Source of the DNA: Candidatus Coatesiibacteriota bacterium
Lineage (GTDB): Bacteria; RBG-13-66-14; B26-G2; JAUVZD01
Direction of reading: 5' to 3'
Length of the DNA: 64,000 nt
Assembly: GCA_030602715.1 (NCBI GenBank)
Contig: JAUVZD010000006.1
Span: 1 to 64,000, forward strand
The notes under the pieces are model-generated. The model ran no database searches, had not been told where the DNA came from, and was given only the letters and a program-made list of their open reading frames with translations. The translations under genes and the position numbers were made by a program. Shown here in pieces: positions 17,814 to 26,860 of the stretch. The first letter of the stretch is position 1; each line of letters begins with the position of its first letter.

Positions 17814-19070
17814 TTAGGTCCCCAATTCCCATGATGACAGGTAGGCTTCCTGCTCCTTGGTAAGGGTGTCTATGGTCACATTCATTGACTCCAGCTTCAT
17901 CCGGGCTACGGTTTCGTCTATCGTTTTGGGGACTTTATATACCTTATTCTCCAGTTTCCCCTCCTGCTGTAGGAGGAAGCGAGTGCACAGCGCCTGGTTG
18001 GCGAAGGACATATCCATCACCATAGCCGGATGACCTTCTGCGGCGCTCAGGTTTACCAGCCGACCATCAGCAAGAAGGAAGATGCGCTTGCCATCTTTCA
18101 TGCTGAATTCGGTCACCACCCCTCGCAGGCGGCGAGCTTCCTTTGCCATCTTCTGCAAACCCTCCAGGTCCAGCTCTACATCAAAATGACCGGAGTTTGC
18201 GATTACCGCTCCATCCTTCATAGCCTTGAATTCCTCGGTGGTGATTACCTTGGTGCATCCAGTCAAGGTGACAAAGATATCTCCTATCTTTGCCGCTTCG
18301 GCGATGGGCATCACCTGGAATCCGTCCATAATCGCCTCTAAGGCTTTTTGGGGATTCACTTCGGTCACGATGACCTGAGCTCCCATCCCCTTTGCCCGCA
18401 TGGCGGTTCCCTTTCCGCACCATCCGTATCCACAGACGACGAATTTAGAGCCGGCAATGAGGTGATTGGTTGCCCGCAGGATTCCGTCTATGGTGGACTG
18501 ACCCGTGCCGTAGCGGTTGTCAAAGAGGTGCTTGGTCTCGGCGTCGTTTATGGCAATCACCGGAAAGAGCAAATCCCCCTTCTTATCCATAGAACGAAGA
18601 CGAATAACTCCAGTGGTGGTTTCCTCACAGCCCCCGAGCACATTGGAAGCCAGCTCCCTTTTTCTCTTGTGTATGGTGGAGATCAGGTCGGCGCCGTCGT
18701 CCATGGTCACCGTCGGCTCGATGGAGAGCACCGAATCTATATGCTTGTAGTAGTTTTTGTTGTCCTCCCCTTTTACGGCGAAAGTGGGAATCTCGTAGAT
18801 GATGGCTAGAGCTGCGGCGACATCGTCCTGGGTGGATAGGGGGTTTGAGGCACACAATGCAACTTCCGCTCCACCGTCTTTTAAAGTGCGCATCAGGTTG
18901 GCGGTCTCTGCGGTCACATGGAGACAGCAAGCGACCTTTGCTCCGGAAAGCGGTTTTTCCTTGGCGAAGTAACCTTGTATCCTTTTAAGAACCGGCATAT
19001 TTATAGCCGACCATTCAACTTTCTTCTGGCCAATACTTGCCAGTTTGGGGTCTTTTACATCGTAATCCAT
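17814..19070 (-). CDS. ahcY: Adenosylhomocysteinase
   Basis: Hydrolyses S-adenosylhomocysteine to adenosine and homocysteine in an NAD-dependent reaction, closing the SAM cycle. The 418-residue protein has [14 protein letters not shown], the substrate-binding [10 protein letters not shown] region, the NAD motif [20 protein letters not shown] and the C-terminal segment ending in KLESM. The ATG at 19070 follows AAGGAG. It is the last gene of the riboswitch-led methyl operon, 29 bases after metK. Homocysteine from this enzyme is the acceptor for the MetE-like protein encoded upstream, which closes a complete cycle within one gene set. The assignment is firm. Confidence 0.97.
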   Translation of the reverse strand: MDYDVKDPKLASIGQKKVEWSAINMPVLKRIQGYFAKEKPLSGAKVACCLHVTAETANLMRTLKDGGAEVALCASNPLSTQDDVAAALAIIYEIPTFAVKGEDNKNYYKHIDSVLSIEPTVTMDDGADLISTIHKRKRELASNVLGGCEETTTGVIRLRSMDKKGDLLFPVIAINDAETKHLFDNRYGTGQSTIDGILRATNHLIAGSKFVVCGYGWCGKGTAMRAKGMGAQVIVTEVNPQKALEAIMDGFQVMPIAEAAKIGDIFVTLTGCTKVITTEEFKAMKDGAVIANSGHFDVELDLEGLQKMAKEARRLRGVVTEFSMKDGKRIFLLADGRLVNLSAAEGHPAMVMDMSFANQALCTRFLLQQEGKLENKVYKVPKTIDETVARMKLESMNVTIDTLTKEQEAYLSSWELGT

Positions 19071-19099
19071 GGTTGCTCCTTAGGTGAGATGTGATAGGT

Positions 19100-20266
19100 C
19101 TATTTTAGCCCGGCGCCGTCTGCCAGGATCTTTGCCATATCGGTGCGCTCCCAGGTGAAGTCCTTCTCCTCACGACCGAAATGCCCGTAAACCGCCGTCT
19201 GACGATAGATGGGGCGCAGAAGGTTCAGGTGGTAGATGATGGCTTTGGGACGCAGGTCAAAGTGTTCCAGAATCAGTTTCTCAATTAGATCCTCATCAAC
19301 TTGGTTGGTGCCTTTGGTATTGATCAACAGAGAGACCGGTTGAGCAACACCTATGGCGTAGGCAATCTGCAGTTCACACTGCTTGGCAAGTCCTGCAGAC
19401 ACCACATTTTTGGCGACATAGCGAGCCATGTATGAAGCTGAACGGTCCACTTTTGAGGGGTCTTTGCCGGAGAAACAGCCTCCGCCGTGGCTTCCCTGAC
19501 CGCCATAGGTGTCCACGATTATCTTGCGACCGGTGAGACCGGTGTCCGCCTGGGGTCCGCCGATGGCAAAGCGACCGGTGGGATTGATGTGATACTTGGT
19601 CTCCTTATCCATCATATTTTCGGGTATGACTAGTTTGACGACGGACTCCATGACCCCTTCCACCACTTCATTGCGCTCCACATCCTCGGTGTGCTGGGCA
19701 GCGACGACCACCGCCTCAATCCGCTTGGGTTTGCCCCCGTTGTATTCAACGGTCACCTGGCTCTTACCGTCGGGGCGCAGGAACCAAAGCTCTCCGTTCT
19801 TCCGCACCTTGGCTAGCTGGCGAGTCAGCCTGTGCGCCAGGCTGATAGGAAGGGGCATCAGCTCCGGGGTCTCGTCGCAGGCGAAGCCGAACATCAACCC
19901 CTGGTCGCCGGCACCTTGTTCGTGGTCATCATATTCGTTGACCCCCAAGGCGATGTCCGGCGACTGCTCATCAATGGCGGTTACCACGGCAATGGAATGG
20001 TGGTCAAACCCCATTCTGGCGTCGGTGTAACCGATTTCCTCAACCATATTGCGCACGATTTTAGGGATGTCCACATAGGTCTTGGTGGTAATCTCTCCGG
20101 CGACGAAAGCCATCCCGGTGGTAACCATGGTTTCGCATGCCACCCGACTGTTGGGGTCATCGGTCAAGCAGGCGTCAAGCACCGAATCGGATATCTGGTC
20201 CGCTACCTTGTCCGGGTGCCCTTCAGTAACCGACTCGGAGGTGAAAAGGTGTTTCTTAGGAGCCAA
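19100..20266 (-). CDS. metK: S-adenosylmethionine synthetase
   Basis: Makes SAM from methionine and ATP. The 388-residue protein shows all family signatures: [16 protein letters not shown] at the N-terminus, [10 protein letters not shown], and [20 protein letters not shown]. The start is TTG at 20266, fixed by AAGGAGGAG about eight bases upstream. An in-frame alternative is not needed. It lies 50 bases downstream of cooC and before ahcY. Since SAM-I riboswitches commonly control metK, placing it at the end of a long operon led by such a switch is consistent with feedback by its own product. Confidence 0.97.
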   Translation of the reverse strand: MAPKKHLFTSESVTEGHPDKVADQISDSVLDACLTDDPNSRVACETMVTTGMAFVAGEITTKTYVDIPKIVRNMVEEIGYTDARMGFDHHSIAVVTAIDEQSPDIALGVNEYDDHEQGAGDQGLMFGFACDETPELMPLPISLAHRLTRQLAKVRKNGELWFLRPDGKSQVTVEYNGGKPKRIEAVVVAAQHTEDVERNEVVEGVMESVVKLVIPENMMDKETKYHINPTGRFAIGGPQADTGLTGRKIIVDTYGGQGSHGGGCFSGKDPSKVDRSASYMARYVAKNVVSAGLAKQCELQIAYAIGVAQPVSLLINTKGTNQVDEDLIEKLILEHFDLRPKAIIYHLNLLRPIYRQTAVYGHFGREEKDFTWERTDMAKILADGAGLK

Positions 20267-20316
20267 TTTCCTCTCCTCCTTGGCTTTTTAACTCTTTTAT
20301 CTTAACATATTTTTTT

Positions 20317-21063
20317 TCAACTCTTAGCTATTGCCCAGTCAATTAATCGGTCCAAGCTCTCATCCACCTGCATGAGTATCTTCCCCCAGTCAGGGGGGCG
20401 GTCGGATATCCTGCCCTTTTCCAAGATCGGCAAACGGGGAATGGTAACATACCTGTCAAGTCCGCAGATTGTGGATATTTCCACTACGGCGTCGTCCGCT
20501 GACTGGTTCACCACCAGCGCCTTGTTAGCGATATCCAAGCCCAACTCTTCTGATAAGGCGATTATCCGCTTTGCGGACATCACCTCCATCCTCTCCGGTC
20601 GGCAGAGCACCGCCAGCAGATTTACCTTGAAGGGCAAACCCCGGGAGAGGTGTTCCAGCCCCGCTTCGTTATCCACCACCACCGAGCGATACTCCTCCGC
20701 CAGATTTCCCAAAAGGCGCCGGGTGAGGTCGTTCACTGCACAGTAACAGCCGGTGCCCTGCCCCCGCCCCATGGTCAGTATGTCGAACTCCTCCCCCTCG
20801 GCGAGGCACTGCAATATTCCCATCTGAGCCATCTGCGCCTTACCCTGAGGAAGGTTGCTACCCTTCAGGCTCTCCTTCAGCTCGCCGACGGTGCAGTCCG
20901 GCTCAAGGTTCATATACCAGCTCAAGGCACCATCGGGGTCGGCGTCCACCCCCAGTATGGGGCTTTCCCCCCGTTGTGTCAGACGATGGATGAGCAGGGC
21001 GGCAAGGGTGGATTTTCCTGAACCGCCTTTGCCGGCGACGGCGATGGTAATTGGTGTGGGCAT
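20317..21063 (-). CDS. CooC/AcsF-like nickel or corrinoid maturation ATPase
   Basis: MinD-superfamily ATPase of 248 residues. The deviant Walker A GKGGSGKS spans residues 11-18, VDADPDGALSW follows as the A' region, and GRGQGTGCYCAVND carries the CxC pair (Cys106, Cys108) that binds metal at the CooC dimer interface. CooC proteins insert nickel into CO dehydrogenase, and AcsF into acetyl-CoA synthase. Neither nickel enzyme is encoded in this window. Here the gene follows the MetE-like gene by 57 bases and precedes metK. It may mature CFeSP or a CODH/ACS encoded elsewhere. The family is firm; the client is unknown. Confidence 0.85.
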   Translation of the reverse strand: MPTPITIAVAGKGGSGKSTLAALLIHRLTQRGESPILGVDADPDGALSWYMNLEPDCTVGELKESLKGSNLPQGKAQMAQMGILQCLAEGEEFDILTMGRGQGTGCYCAVNDLTRRLLGNLAEEYRSVVVDNEAGLEHLSRGLPFKVNLLAVLCRPERMEVMSAKRIIALSEELGLDIANKALVVNQSADDAVVEISTICGLDRYVTIPRLPILEKGRISDRPPDWGKILMQVDESLDRLIDWAIAKS

Positions 21064-21120
21064 CGGTATGTTCTGTATTCCTCTTCTGGATGTGAGGAGT
21101 AAAAAATTAATGGTTATCGC

Positions 21121-22164
21121 TCACAACTCATACTTGTCCCTCATCCTCCGGGAAAGCTCGCCGGTGGCTTGGGCTATGGTCAGTGTCCGCTCAACGGTCT
21201 GCAAGCCCATACCGCAAGAGGGGGTTATCAGGCTTGCCTTTAGTAGTTGGGTGCGGTCTATACCCTTTTCGGTGAGCAGGGCAATGGTTTGCTCCAGCCG
21301 TTCCTCCAGCGTTTCCACCGTCTCCTTATCCATCTGCTCGTCAAAGGTGGGGACAATCCCCCAGGCTATCGTCCCCCCTCGGGCAAGAAAGTTATCCACC
21401 TCCTCTGCATAGAGAGCCAGGTTGATCGCATATTGATAGGCGTCCAGGGAGATGATGTCCACCCCGGCCTCCATCAGCAGGGACCAGTCGGTATTGCTAC
21501 AGCAGTGGGTGCCCCAGACGATACCCTCAACCTGGTATATCTCCGAGAGGCGGGAGACCACCTCATCGCGTTTAATGGCGAAGATGCTTGAGCCATAGGC
21601 GGAGAGATAGGGTTCATCCAGAAAGATGACCACTCGCTGGCATATCTTGGAGAGCAAGTCGGCTTGCCAGCGGGAGAGCATGATGACCATTTTGACCAGC
21701 ACATCGGAGAGGACCGGATGGTAGATGATGGGTTTGCGCTCTCGGTCGGTGATGGTCATGCCCAGGGTGAAGGGACCGGTGACCTGCCCTTTGATGGCGT
21801 AGATTTCGCCCAGGTGTTCAACTCTATCCAGCAGGGCATAGAGCCCCTGGCAGTAGTTCGGGCTTATGGCGAAGGAGCCGACATCATCGGCGAGAATCCG
21901 CTCGTAGAATTGCTCCACCTGGTGCATAAAGCTGCCGTCGGTATCCACAAAAAGCTTCTCATCTCGGATAGCCACCCCGGGTAGATGCTGGGAGTACATC
22001 ATGTTCATGTCCTCCAGCAGACTGCGCCGGGGCAGTTGCGGCCAGATGGGTATACGGTCAAAGTTCTCCAGGATGATGTCAAGCGACTCCTGGGAGTTGA
22101 GATGGGGGAAACTGCCAATGCCCGTGGCTTGCAGGTTCGCTCTGAATTTACTCTTTTCGGTCAA
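21121..22164 (-). CDS. Short MetE-like (core) methionine synthase, MesB-type candidate
   Basis: A 347-residue protein of the UROD/MetE TIM-barrel superfamily. It corresponds only to the catalytic C-terminal half of MetE and lacks the N-terminal domain that binds polyglutamyl folate. Zinc ligands can be seen as His220 and Cys222 in THCCSN and Cys317 in TPSCGMGLQT; LDEPYL (182-187) matches the MetE DEP motif. Short folate-independent synthases (MesA-MesD, core-MetE) are known, and those of the Dehalococcoides type take methyl from the CFeSP. Its place between RACo/acsCD and metK/ahcY supports that role: methyl-CFeSP plus homocysteine gives methionine. The start is TTG 22164, with only a weak GGGAAG upstream. 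An alternative is a methylcobamide methyltransferase (MtbA-like). Confidence 0.75.
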   Translation of the reverse strand: MTEKSKFRANLQATGIGSFPHLNSQESLDIILENFDRIPIWPQLPRRSLLEDMNMMYSQHLPGVAIRDEKLFVDTDGSFMHQVEQFYERILADDVGSFAISPNYCQGLYALLDRVEHLGEIYAIKGQVTGPFTLGMTITDRERKPIIYHPVLSDVLVKMVIMLSRWQADLLSKICQRVVIFLDEPYLSAYGSSIFAIKRDEVVSRLSEIYQVEGIVWGTHCCSNTDWSLLMEAGVDIISLDAYQYAINLALYAEEVDNFLARGGTIAWGIVPTFDEQMDKETVETLEERLEQTIALLTEKGIDRTQLLKASLITPSCGMGLQTVERTLTIAQATGELSRRMRDKYEL

Positions 22165-22411
22165 TTTTGTCTTCCCGGGTGGTATTTAATGATTAAAATC
22201 CTAGAGTGAAAAAGTCATCCGTAAATAAAACTTAGGAAAATCAAACCCCGTATTGTAGGGATGACTACAGCTCAGCAGTTTAAATATCAGCCGTATTGTC
22301 CGGGCAAGCTTCTCCTCAAATATGTTTCATTTATACATCCTATTGTGGATTAATATTAATGTGTTGCTATCTTTATTTGCCATCTCTTTTCTCATTATTA
22401 GTGCCTGAAAA
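22165..22411 (-). other. AT-rich gap inside the methyl operon
   Basis: A 247-base stretch between the RACo stop and the MetE-like start is the only large gap in an otherwise tight gene set. It is visibly richer in A and T than its neighbours. AGTCATCC and GGATGACT near its downstream end can pair across about 40 bases. No complete promoter, terminator or second riboswitch was recognised by eye. Confidence 0.4.
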
Positions 22412-23977
22412 TTACAAGTCCCATTTTAGGTCGGTGTGGGGCAGGAAACTGGAAGCGGTGAAATGTTCTATAAAGCGCTGGTCCTCGCTGAGGTCAATGA
22501 AGGCGGCGGAGCGAGAAAGCTCTAAAGCCTTTCTGCGGAAGTTCTCCGAGAGGATGGCGGAGCAGGCTCCCAGAAGGGAGCTGTTTTTCGGCTGGACTAC
22601 CTCTCCGGCAGGCAAGCGGGGAATTAGACCAATTCCCTTTGCCGCCTCCAGGTCAATTCGGCTTCCGAAGTTTCCGCTGAGATACAGCTTTCTCACCTCC
22701 GCCAAGCTCAAGCCGATGCGCTCCACTGCGGTCAGCAGACCTGCCTGGATCGCCGCTTTGGTGCGGATGATGTTTTTGATGTCCACCTCGGAGATGTAGA
22801 TGGGAAGACCTGAACCGCTCTCCTGGGAGTTGACCACGATGAAGGCGGTCCCCTCCGAGGCGGTTTTACGGAAACGGGAGGAACCGTCCGGGCGCATCCC
22901 GCCGTCCTGTTCTATAACCCCCAACTCTAGCAGACATGCCAGCAGTTGGATGAGACCGCTCCCGCAGATGCCCTCGGGCTTAGCACCTCCGATGGTCTGG
23001 TATGAGGGCTTCAGGTCGTCCTTCAGGCTGATGGAGCTTATCGCTCCCTTGCGGGCGGGAATACCGCAGGCGGTCTCCCCGCCCTCAAAAGCCGGACCGG
23101 CGGAGGTCGCCAGAGCCACCACAGCGCCGTCCACCACCGCAGATACCTCGCCGTTGGTTCCGCCGTCAATCAGCACCGCAGGTTCGTTCTCCCCCACTCG
23201 CAATGCCACCAGACCGGCGACGATATCCCCGCCGACATAGCCGGATATGGGAGGAAGGAGGTATGTTGGCGTGTCCCCAAATCCCAATATACCCATCTCA
23301 TCAGAGCGGAACTCCCCACCGACTGCGGAGTAGTCGGCGGCGGATTGGTATCTTATCCGGGTGGGAGGTTGATTGAGGAGGAAGTGAGCAAGAACGGTGT
23401 TGGCGGATACCGCAATTGCACCGATGTCTTGAGTTCTCAAGCCGGCATCCTGTAGCGCCCGCTGAGCGATATGGTTGATGCTATCCCTGAGCAGACGCAC
23501 CAGCCGATGATGCACCTCACGCTCCCGCTCGGCGGAGATGATGCGGGTGAGCACATCGGCGCCGAGGACGCGCTGGCGGTTGGGACCGGTGGCTCCTCCC
23601 AGCACCATCCCCCGCACCGCATCCAATACCGCGATCTCAATATTGCTGGTGCCCACATCTATAGCCAAAGCCCTCTCCGCACCGCAGAAGATTCCACCGT
23701 CGCGCCAGTTGGAGAGGTAATCATCCACCTGCGACAGCTCACCCTCAAGACCCTCGATAAGGACTACCTCCTGACCGGCTAGCGCTTTTTCTTGGCAGGC
23801 AAATTTGAGCTTGCCGTCCACCTCCACCCGACATTTTCCGCAAGTGCCCTCCCCCCCGCAGGGAGCCTCAATGAAAATACCCTTGCTTCTCGCCGCATCC
23901 AAGATGGTTCCCTGCGCTTCTGCGGAGATACGCTCCTCGCCCACCAGGAAGTGGAAGGTGTTCTTGCTCTCAGCCAA
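22412..23977 (-). CDS. Reductive activator of corrinoid protein (RACo-type)
   Basis: ATP-dependent enzyme that reduces inactive Co(II) CFeSP to the methyl-accepting Co(I) state. The N-terminal 2Fe-2S ferredoxin domain holds Cys40, Cys46, Cys49 and Cys61 (APCGGEGTCGKC, then FACQ). The large ASKHA-fold domain follows: AIDVGTSNIEIAVLD, VLIDGGTNGEV and GGETACGIPA. At 521 residues it is of the usual RACo/RamA-like size, though RACo rather than RamA because the cluster is at the N-terminus. I take TTG 23977, eight bases inside the end of acsC, because GGAGG sits seven bases upstream; a longer frame overlapping acsC further has no such support. The position next to acsC gives its partner. Confidence 0.9.
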   Translation of the reverse strand: MAESKNTFHFLVGEERISAEAQGTILDAARSKGIFIEAPCGGEGTCGKCRVEVDGKLKFACQEKALAGQEVVLIEGLEGELSQVDDYLSNWRDGGIFCGAERALAIDVGTSNIEIAVLDAVRGMVLGGATGPNRQRVLGADVLTRIISAEREREVHHRLVRLLRDSINHIAQRALQDAGLRTQDIGAIAVSANTVLAHFLLNQPPTRIRYQSAADYSAVGGEFRSDEMGILGFGDTPTYLLPPISGYVGGDIVAGLVALRVGENEPAVLIDGGTNGEVSAVVDGAVVALATSAGPAFEGGETACGIPARKGAISSISLKDDLKPSYQTIGGAKPEGICGSGLIQLLACLLELGVIEQDGGMRPDGSSRFRKTASEGTAFIVVNSQESGSGLPIYISEVDIKNIIRTKAAIQAGLLTAVERIGLSLAEVRKLYLSGNFGSRIDLEAAKGIGLIPRLPAGEVVQPKNSSLLGACSAILSENFRRKALELSRSAAFIDLSEDQRFIEHFTASSFLPHTDLKWDL

Positions 23978-25319
23978 GGTGAACCTCCTTGGGCGAGGAG
24001 TAGGAGTGCAGGAAGGCTGGCAGGCGAGAGGAATCTTTGGGTCCCACAACAATCTCCCAACCGCACTCCTCAGCAAGCTCCCCGGATATTTTGGAGACCA
24101 GACCGGGGATTATTAGCCGATGGTGGTTGACCTTCTCCTCTATGCCACAGCTCTCCAGCAGTTTCCTGACCCGGGTGGGGGTCAGTTTGCCGGAGGCGTA
24201 GGCGGTTAGCACCGACTGTCCCTCCACATCAACGATAAGCAGGTGGGAGGGCACCGAGCTAGCCTCAATATCCCCGGAGACCAGGAAGTAGGTGAGCGAG
24301 AAGTTGGTGGTCAGGATTACCGGGGAGTCCTTGCCGGGGGCGCCAAGAGGATAGACGCCAGGGGGGATCTGGATGGGCTTCTGCGGGTCTGCATAGAGCT
24401 CCGAGCGCAGAACCATTAGCGGAGAGAGGGCTGAAACGTCAAGTGAATCCATGACCACGGCGTTGGCGTAGCGGCAGACCGCCAGAGCGTTCTTGATACT
24501 CTGTTCTGCAGGGCTTTCGCCGGGGAAATAATAGAGTGTGGGTCGGTTCAGGGTCTGCTCTTTTCCAACAATAGCCAGCCTGCGTAAGTGGGCGAGCATC
24601 CGCAGGACACTTCCCGACTGCCAATCCCCGCCGAGGGAGAGCACTATATCCTCCATGCCCGCATCTACTGCGGTCTCTATCTCCTGTGCCACTTGTTTCA
24701 GGCTCTGCCCCCATCTGAAGGGGATGAGCAGGGGTTGACCCAGCCGGGCGACGGAAGTCAGGTCCCGGGGATTTGTGGGTGCGAGAAGGGTGCGGTGCTC
24801 TTTGGGGATGATTTCGGACGCCTTCTTCAGTTCATCACTCCCACCGACTACCGCCAGGGGCGGGCGGTTTTTGCTGACTAGAAACTCAATTATGTCCAGG
24901 TCTTGCTTGCCCTCAATCTCCACCAGGAACCCCTGAGGGGCGAGCACCTCCCCAGCCCGCTCCACAACCGCATTCTGGAGGGCGCCGAGAGCCTCCTTTG
25001 CTCCCCGGGTTCCCGAAGAGCTGGAAAGCCGAAGGAGGATGGCGGTGGGGCTGTGGAAGCGCTTGTCGTGGCGGAATAGGACCTCCTCACCACCGAGGGG
25101 GATAGGGTTTTCCTCATATCCAAGCTCCACCTTGCGCATGGGTAGAGTGGTGGAAGCGCCTAAAAAGGCTAAGGCTTCCTTTGTAAGATAAGGACAGTCG
25201 GCGAGCTCAGCCTCCCCAGCTATCAGTATCATGGCGAAGCCCAAGCAGGTGGCTACCGCACACTCCCCGCAGTTCTTCTGGGGCAGGTGCTTGTATATCT
25301 CCAGGGCGGACAGTGCCAT
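23970..25319 (-). CDS. acsC: Corrinoid iron-sulfur protein, large subunit (CdhE/AcsC)
   Basis: Large subunit of the CFeSP of the Wood-Ljungdahl pathway; it carries the 4Fe-4S cluster and the cobamide that moves methyl groups. The N-terminal cluster motif is present with Cys17, Cys20, Cys25 and Cys42 (NCGECAVATC, then ADCPY). A TIM-barrel follows (LSLGGDWQ), then the C-terminal corrinoid-binding domain (VILTTNFSLTYFLVSGDIE, given in part). The length of 449 residues is normal. The ATG at 25319 shares one base with the acsD stop (TGATG), so I reject the upstream in-frame extension to 25502. It is coupled to acsD before it and RACo after it. No acsB, acsA or acsE is in this window. Confidence 0.93.
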   Translation of the reverse strand: MALSALEIYKHLPQKNCGECAVATCLGFAMILIAGEAELADCPYLTKEALAFLGASTTLPMRKVELGYEENPIPLGGEEVLFRHDKRFHSPTAILLRLSSSSGTRGAKEALGALQNAVVERAGEVLAPQGFLVEIEGKQDLDIIEFLVSKNRPPLAVVGGSDELKKASEIIPKEHRTLLAPTNPRDLTSVARLGQPLLIPFRWGQSLKQVAQEIETAVDAGMEDIVLSLGGDWQSGSVLRMLAHLRRLAIVGKEQTLNRPTLYYFPGESPAEQSIKNALAVCRYANAVVMDSLDVSALSPLMVLRSELYADPQKPIQIPPGVYPLGAPGKDSPVILTTNFSLTYFLVSGDIEASSVPSHLLIVDVEGQSVLTAYASGKLTPTRVRKLLESCGIEEKVNHHRLIIPGLVSKISGELAEECGWEIVVGPKDSSRLPAFLHSYSSPKEVHLG

Positions 25320-26269
25320 CAGACCGCCTCCTCGGGCTCTGCATTTATCTCCCTCACTGCCTCGCGGACATAAGCAAAGGCTTGCGGGTGAAGCAGGGCG
25401 CATGCATCGGCACCGGCGACGATACCGCAGATGGCGGTCTGGGCTTCCCACAGGGGAGCGCGCTTTTCGGGGTCGCCTAAAGGACCTTGCCCGCTGTAGC
25501 ATTCCCGACCGGACCAGGCTTCGCCGGAGTTGACCAGTATCAGCCCCGAAGTCGCCTCATCACCGGCCAGGGCGCCCAGCCGCAGGCGCTCAATGACCGA
25601 GAAGGTGTATTGTGCGCCATAGCCCAGCCCCCCGGTAAGCGGGTCGTGAATGATGCGCTCATAGTGGATACCGTTTGAGTGCAGGAGGATATTCAGCTGT
25701 TTTGCCAGGTTGATGTCCATCGGCGACTGGGCGAGTACCCCTAAGTCGTAAGCCTGTGCCGCGGCTGCATAGGTGCGATAGGTGTCCTCCTCGGCGCGCC
25801 CCAGCCAATCCTTCCCCCCTCTTAGCGCCCCGGCAACGGCGTTAAGCAAGGTATCCAGCAGACGTTTCTCCGCAGAAAGCTCAACGATAAGGGGAAGGTC
25901 GGTCAGCTGGGCAAGCTCGCTTAGCAGTCCCACCGCGCCCTCTATCTCATTGGAGCTCAAGCTTTCGCCCTCCTCAATTTCAAAGGAGAGGGGGACGAAG
26001 AGGAAGTCAGCGCCGACGCCGACAGCCTCCTGAGCGTATTTTAGAGGAACGTAGTTCTCCCCGCCCAGCTCAACGGTTAGGGTGGGGGGTAGACCCCCCA
26101 GGTGGGGAAGGACGGTCAGCCCCAAAGCGACCTTGAGCGGTGAGCTTTCAAAGAGGGGCATGGCGGTGCGCCCACCCAGGCGAAGTTCGCCTAGAGCTAC
26201 CTCCAGAGTGGGGGTGGCTTCCGCTGAAGGTAAAGTGTAACCTTCTGTTATCTCTTCCCAGGATGGCAT
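25319..26269 (-). CDS. acsD: Corrinoid iron-sulfur protein, small subunit (CdhD/AcsD)
   Basis: Small subunit of the CFeSP, a TIM barrel that pairs with AcsC to hold the corrinoid. The 316-residue protein has the typical SPMDINLAKQLN, IIHDPLTGGLGYG and TFSVIERLRLGALAGDE blocks. The ATG at 26269 lies 16 bases after the lipoprotein gene's stop, and the stop overlaps the acsC start. In acetogens acsD/acsC usually accompany acsE and acsB; here they stand with methionine-cycle genes instead. The assignment is firm from the conserved blocks and from its partner. Confidence 0.93.
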   Translation of the reverse strand: MPSWEEITEGYTLPSAEATPTLEVALGELRLGGRTAMPLFESSPLKVALGLTVLPHLGGLPPTLTVELGGENYVPLKYAQEAVGVGADFLFVPLSFEIEEGESLSSNEIEGAVGLLSELAQLTDLPLIVELSAEKRLLDTLLNAVAGALRGGKDWLGRAEEDTYRTYAAAAQAYDLGVLAQSPMDINLAKQLNILLHSNGIHYERIIHDPLTGGLGYGAQYTFSVIERLRLGALAGDEATSGLILVNSGEAWSGRECYSGQGPLGDPEKRAPLWEAQTAICGIVAGADACALLHPQAFAYVREAVREINAEPEEAV

Positions 26270-26285
26270 GGCACTCTTCGGGCTT

Positions 26286-26711
26286 TTAAGGGTTGTCAGT
26301 CTCGTTTATTTGATATATCCGGTATCCATCGTTCTCAAAGACCATATAAAATTCAATGCCTCCCCCGTCTTCAAAGGCGGTGGTGAGAACGAAATATTCT
26401 CCCTCTATGCGCAATCCCTCGGCGCTGAGGTTGAAGAATAACTCGGCGGCATCCTCGGGGATGGGGTCTTCTTCCATTGCTTTTTCCAGCTCCTCAACGG
26501 TGGCGATGTCCCGCCGAAAGTCGCTTTCCACCGAGAAGGAGTCAAGCAATGCCTGAGCGTCCATAAGTAACGACGCCTGTACAAAAGTCTCCAGGGTATC
26601 CCAGGGGGTGGCGTAGCTGGGGACGAAGGGCTCCTCTGCAGGCTCCTTGCAGGTGGCAAGGAGCAGAACCAGGGAAAGTGCTATCAGTAATTTTCTATGA
26701 TTTATTTTCAT
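26286..26711 (-). CDS. Small lipoprotein at the head of the methyl operon
   Basis: Not recognised. A lipoprotein of 141 residues with signal MKINHRKLLIALSLVLLL and lipobox LLATC. The mature part (TPWDTLETFVQASLLMDAQALLDSFS, in part) resembles small NTF2-like or DUF4878-type exported domains, with a C-terminal strand region GIEFYMVFENDGYRIYQI. I use the ATG at 26711 and not a TTG at 26732, because the lipoprotein signal starts there. It is the first gene after the SAM riboswitch and is only 16 bases ahead of acsD. Why an exported lipoprotein leads this cytoplasmic pathway is unclear. Confidence 0.78.
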   Translation of the reverse strand: MKINHRKLLIALSLVLLLATCKEPAEEPFVPSYATPWDTLETFVQASLLMDAQALLDSFSVESDFRRDIATVEELEKAMEEDPIPEDAAELFFNLSAEGLRIEGEYFVLTTAFEDGGGIEFYMVFENDGYRIYQINETDNP

Positions 26712-26799
26712 TTGAGATGCTCTCTGAGTCAAGGATGTTTTTCCGATTTAATGAATCTGATGTTTCAAGTTGGGTTGTTATGGAGATGGACAGGGGCTG

Positions 26800-26834
26800 A
26801 TAAGAACAGCCCACCCTCTTTTGTGAAAGGTGGG
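26800..26834 (-). terminator. Possible riboswitch expression platform (weak terminator)
   Basis: After the SAM aptamer, CCCACC (26834-26829) can pair with GGTGGG (26815-26810), followed by CTGTTCTTA, a poor U-tract. TTCTTATC (26806-26799) copies the aptamer's P1 5' strand and could compete for its P1 3' strand (GATGAG). This is an alternative helix of the kind used in S-box switches. The pairing is seen; the mechanism is inferred. Confidence 0.4.
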
Positions 26835-26860
26835 GTGAGATTTGAAGGCCGGTTACCGGA

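Noticed and set aside
17560-17832. Possible 90-codon gene after ahcY
   Set aside because: No properly spaced ribosome site, no recognisable similarity, and an equally long frame on the other strand. Recorded as an intergenic segment.
22165-22411. Cobalamin riboswitch in front of the MetE-like gene
   Set aside because: No B12-box or conserved core could be found by eye.
23970-24130. Plus-strand ORFs opposite RACo and acsC
   Set aside because: They are mirror frames of GC-rich coding sequence with no similarity to known proteins.
25320-25502. N-terminal extension of acsC by about 60 codons
   Set aside because: It is Arg/Pro/Cys-rich and lies in the opposite phase within acsD; the ATG in the TGATG overlap gives the normal AcsC start.
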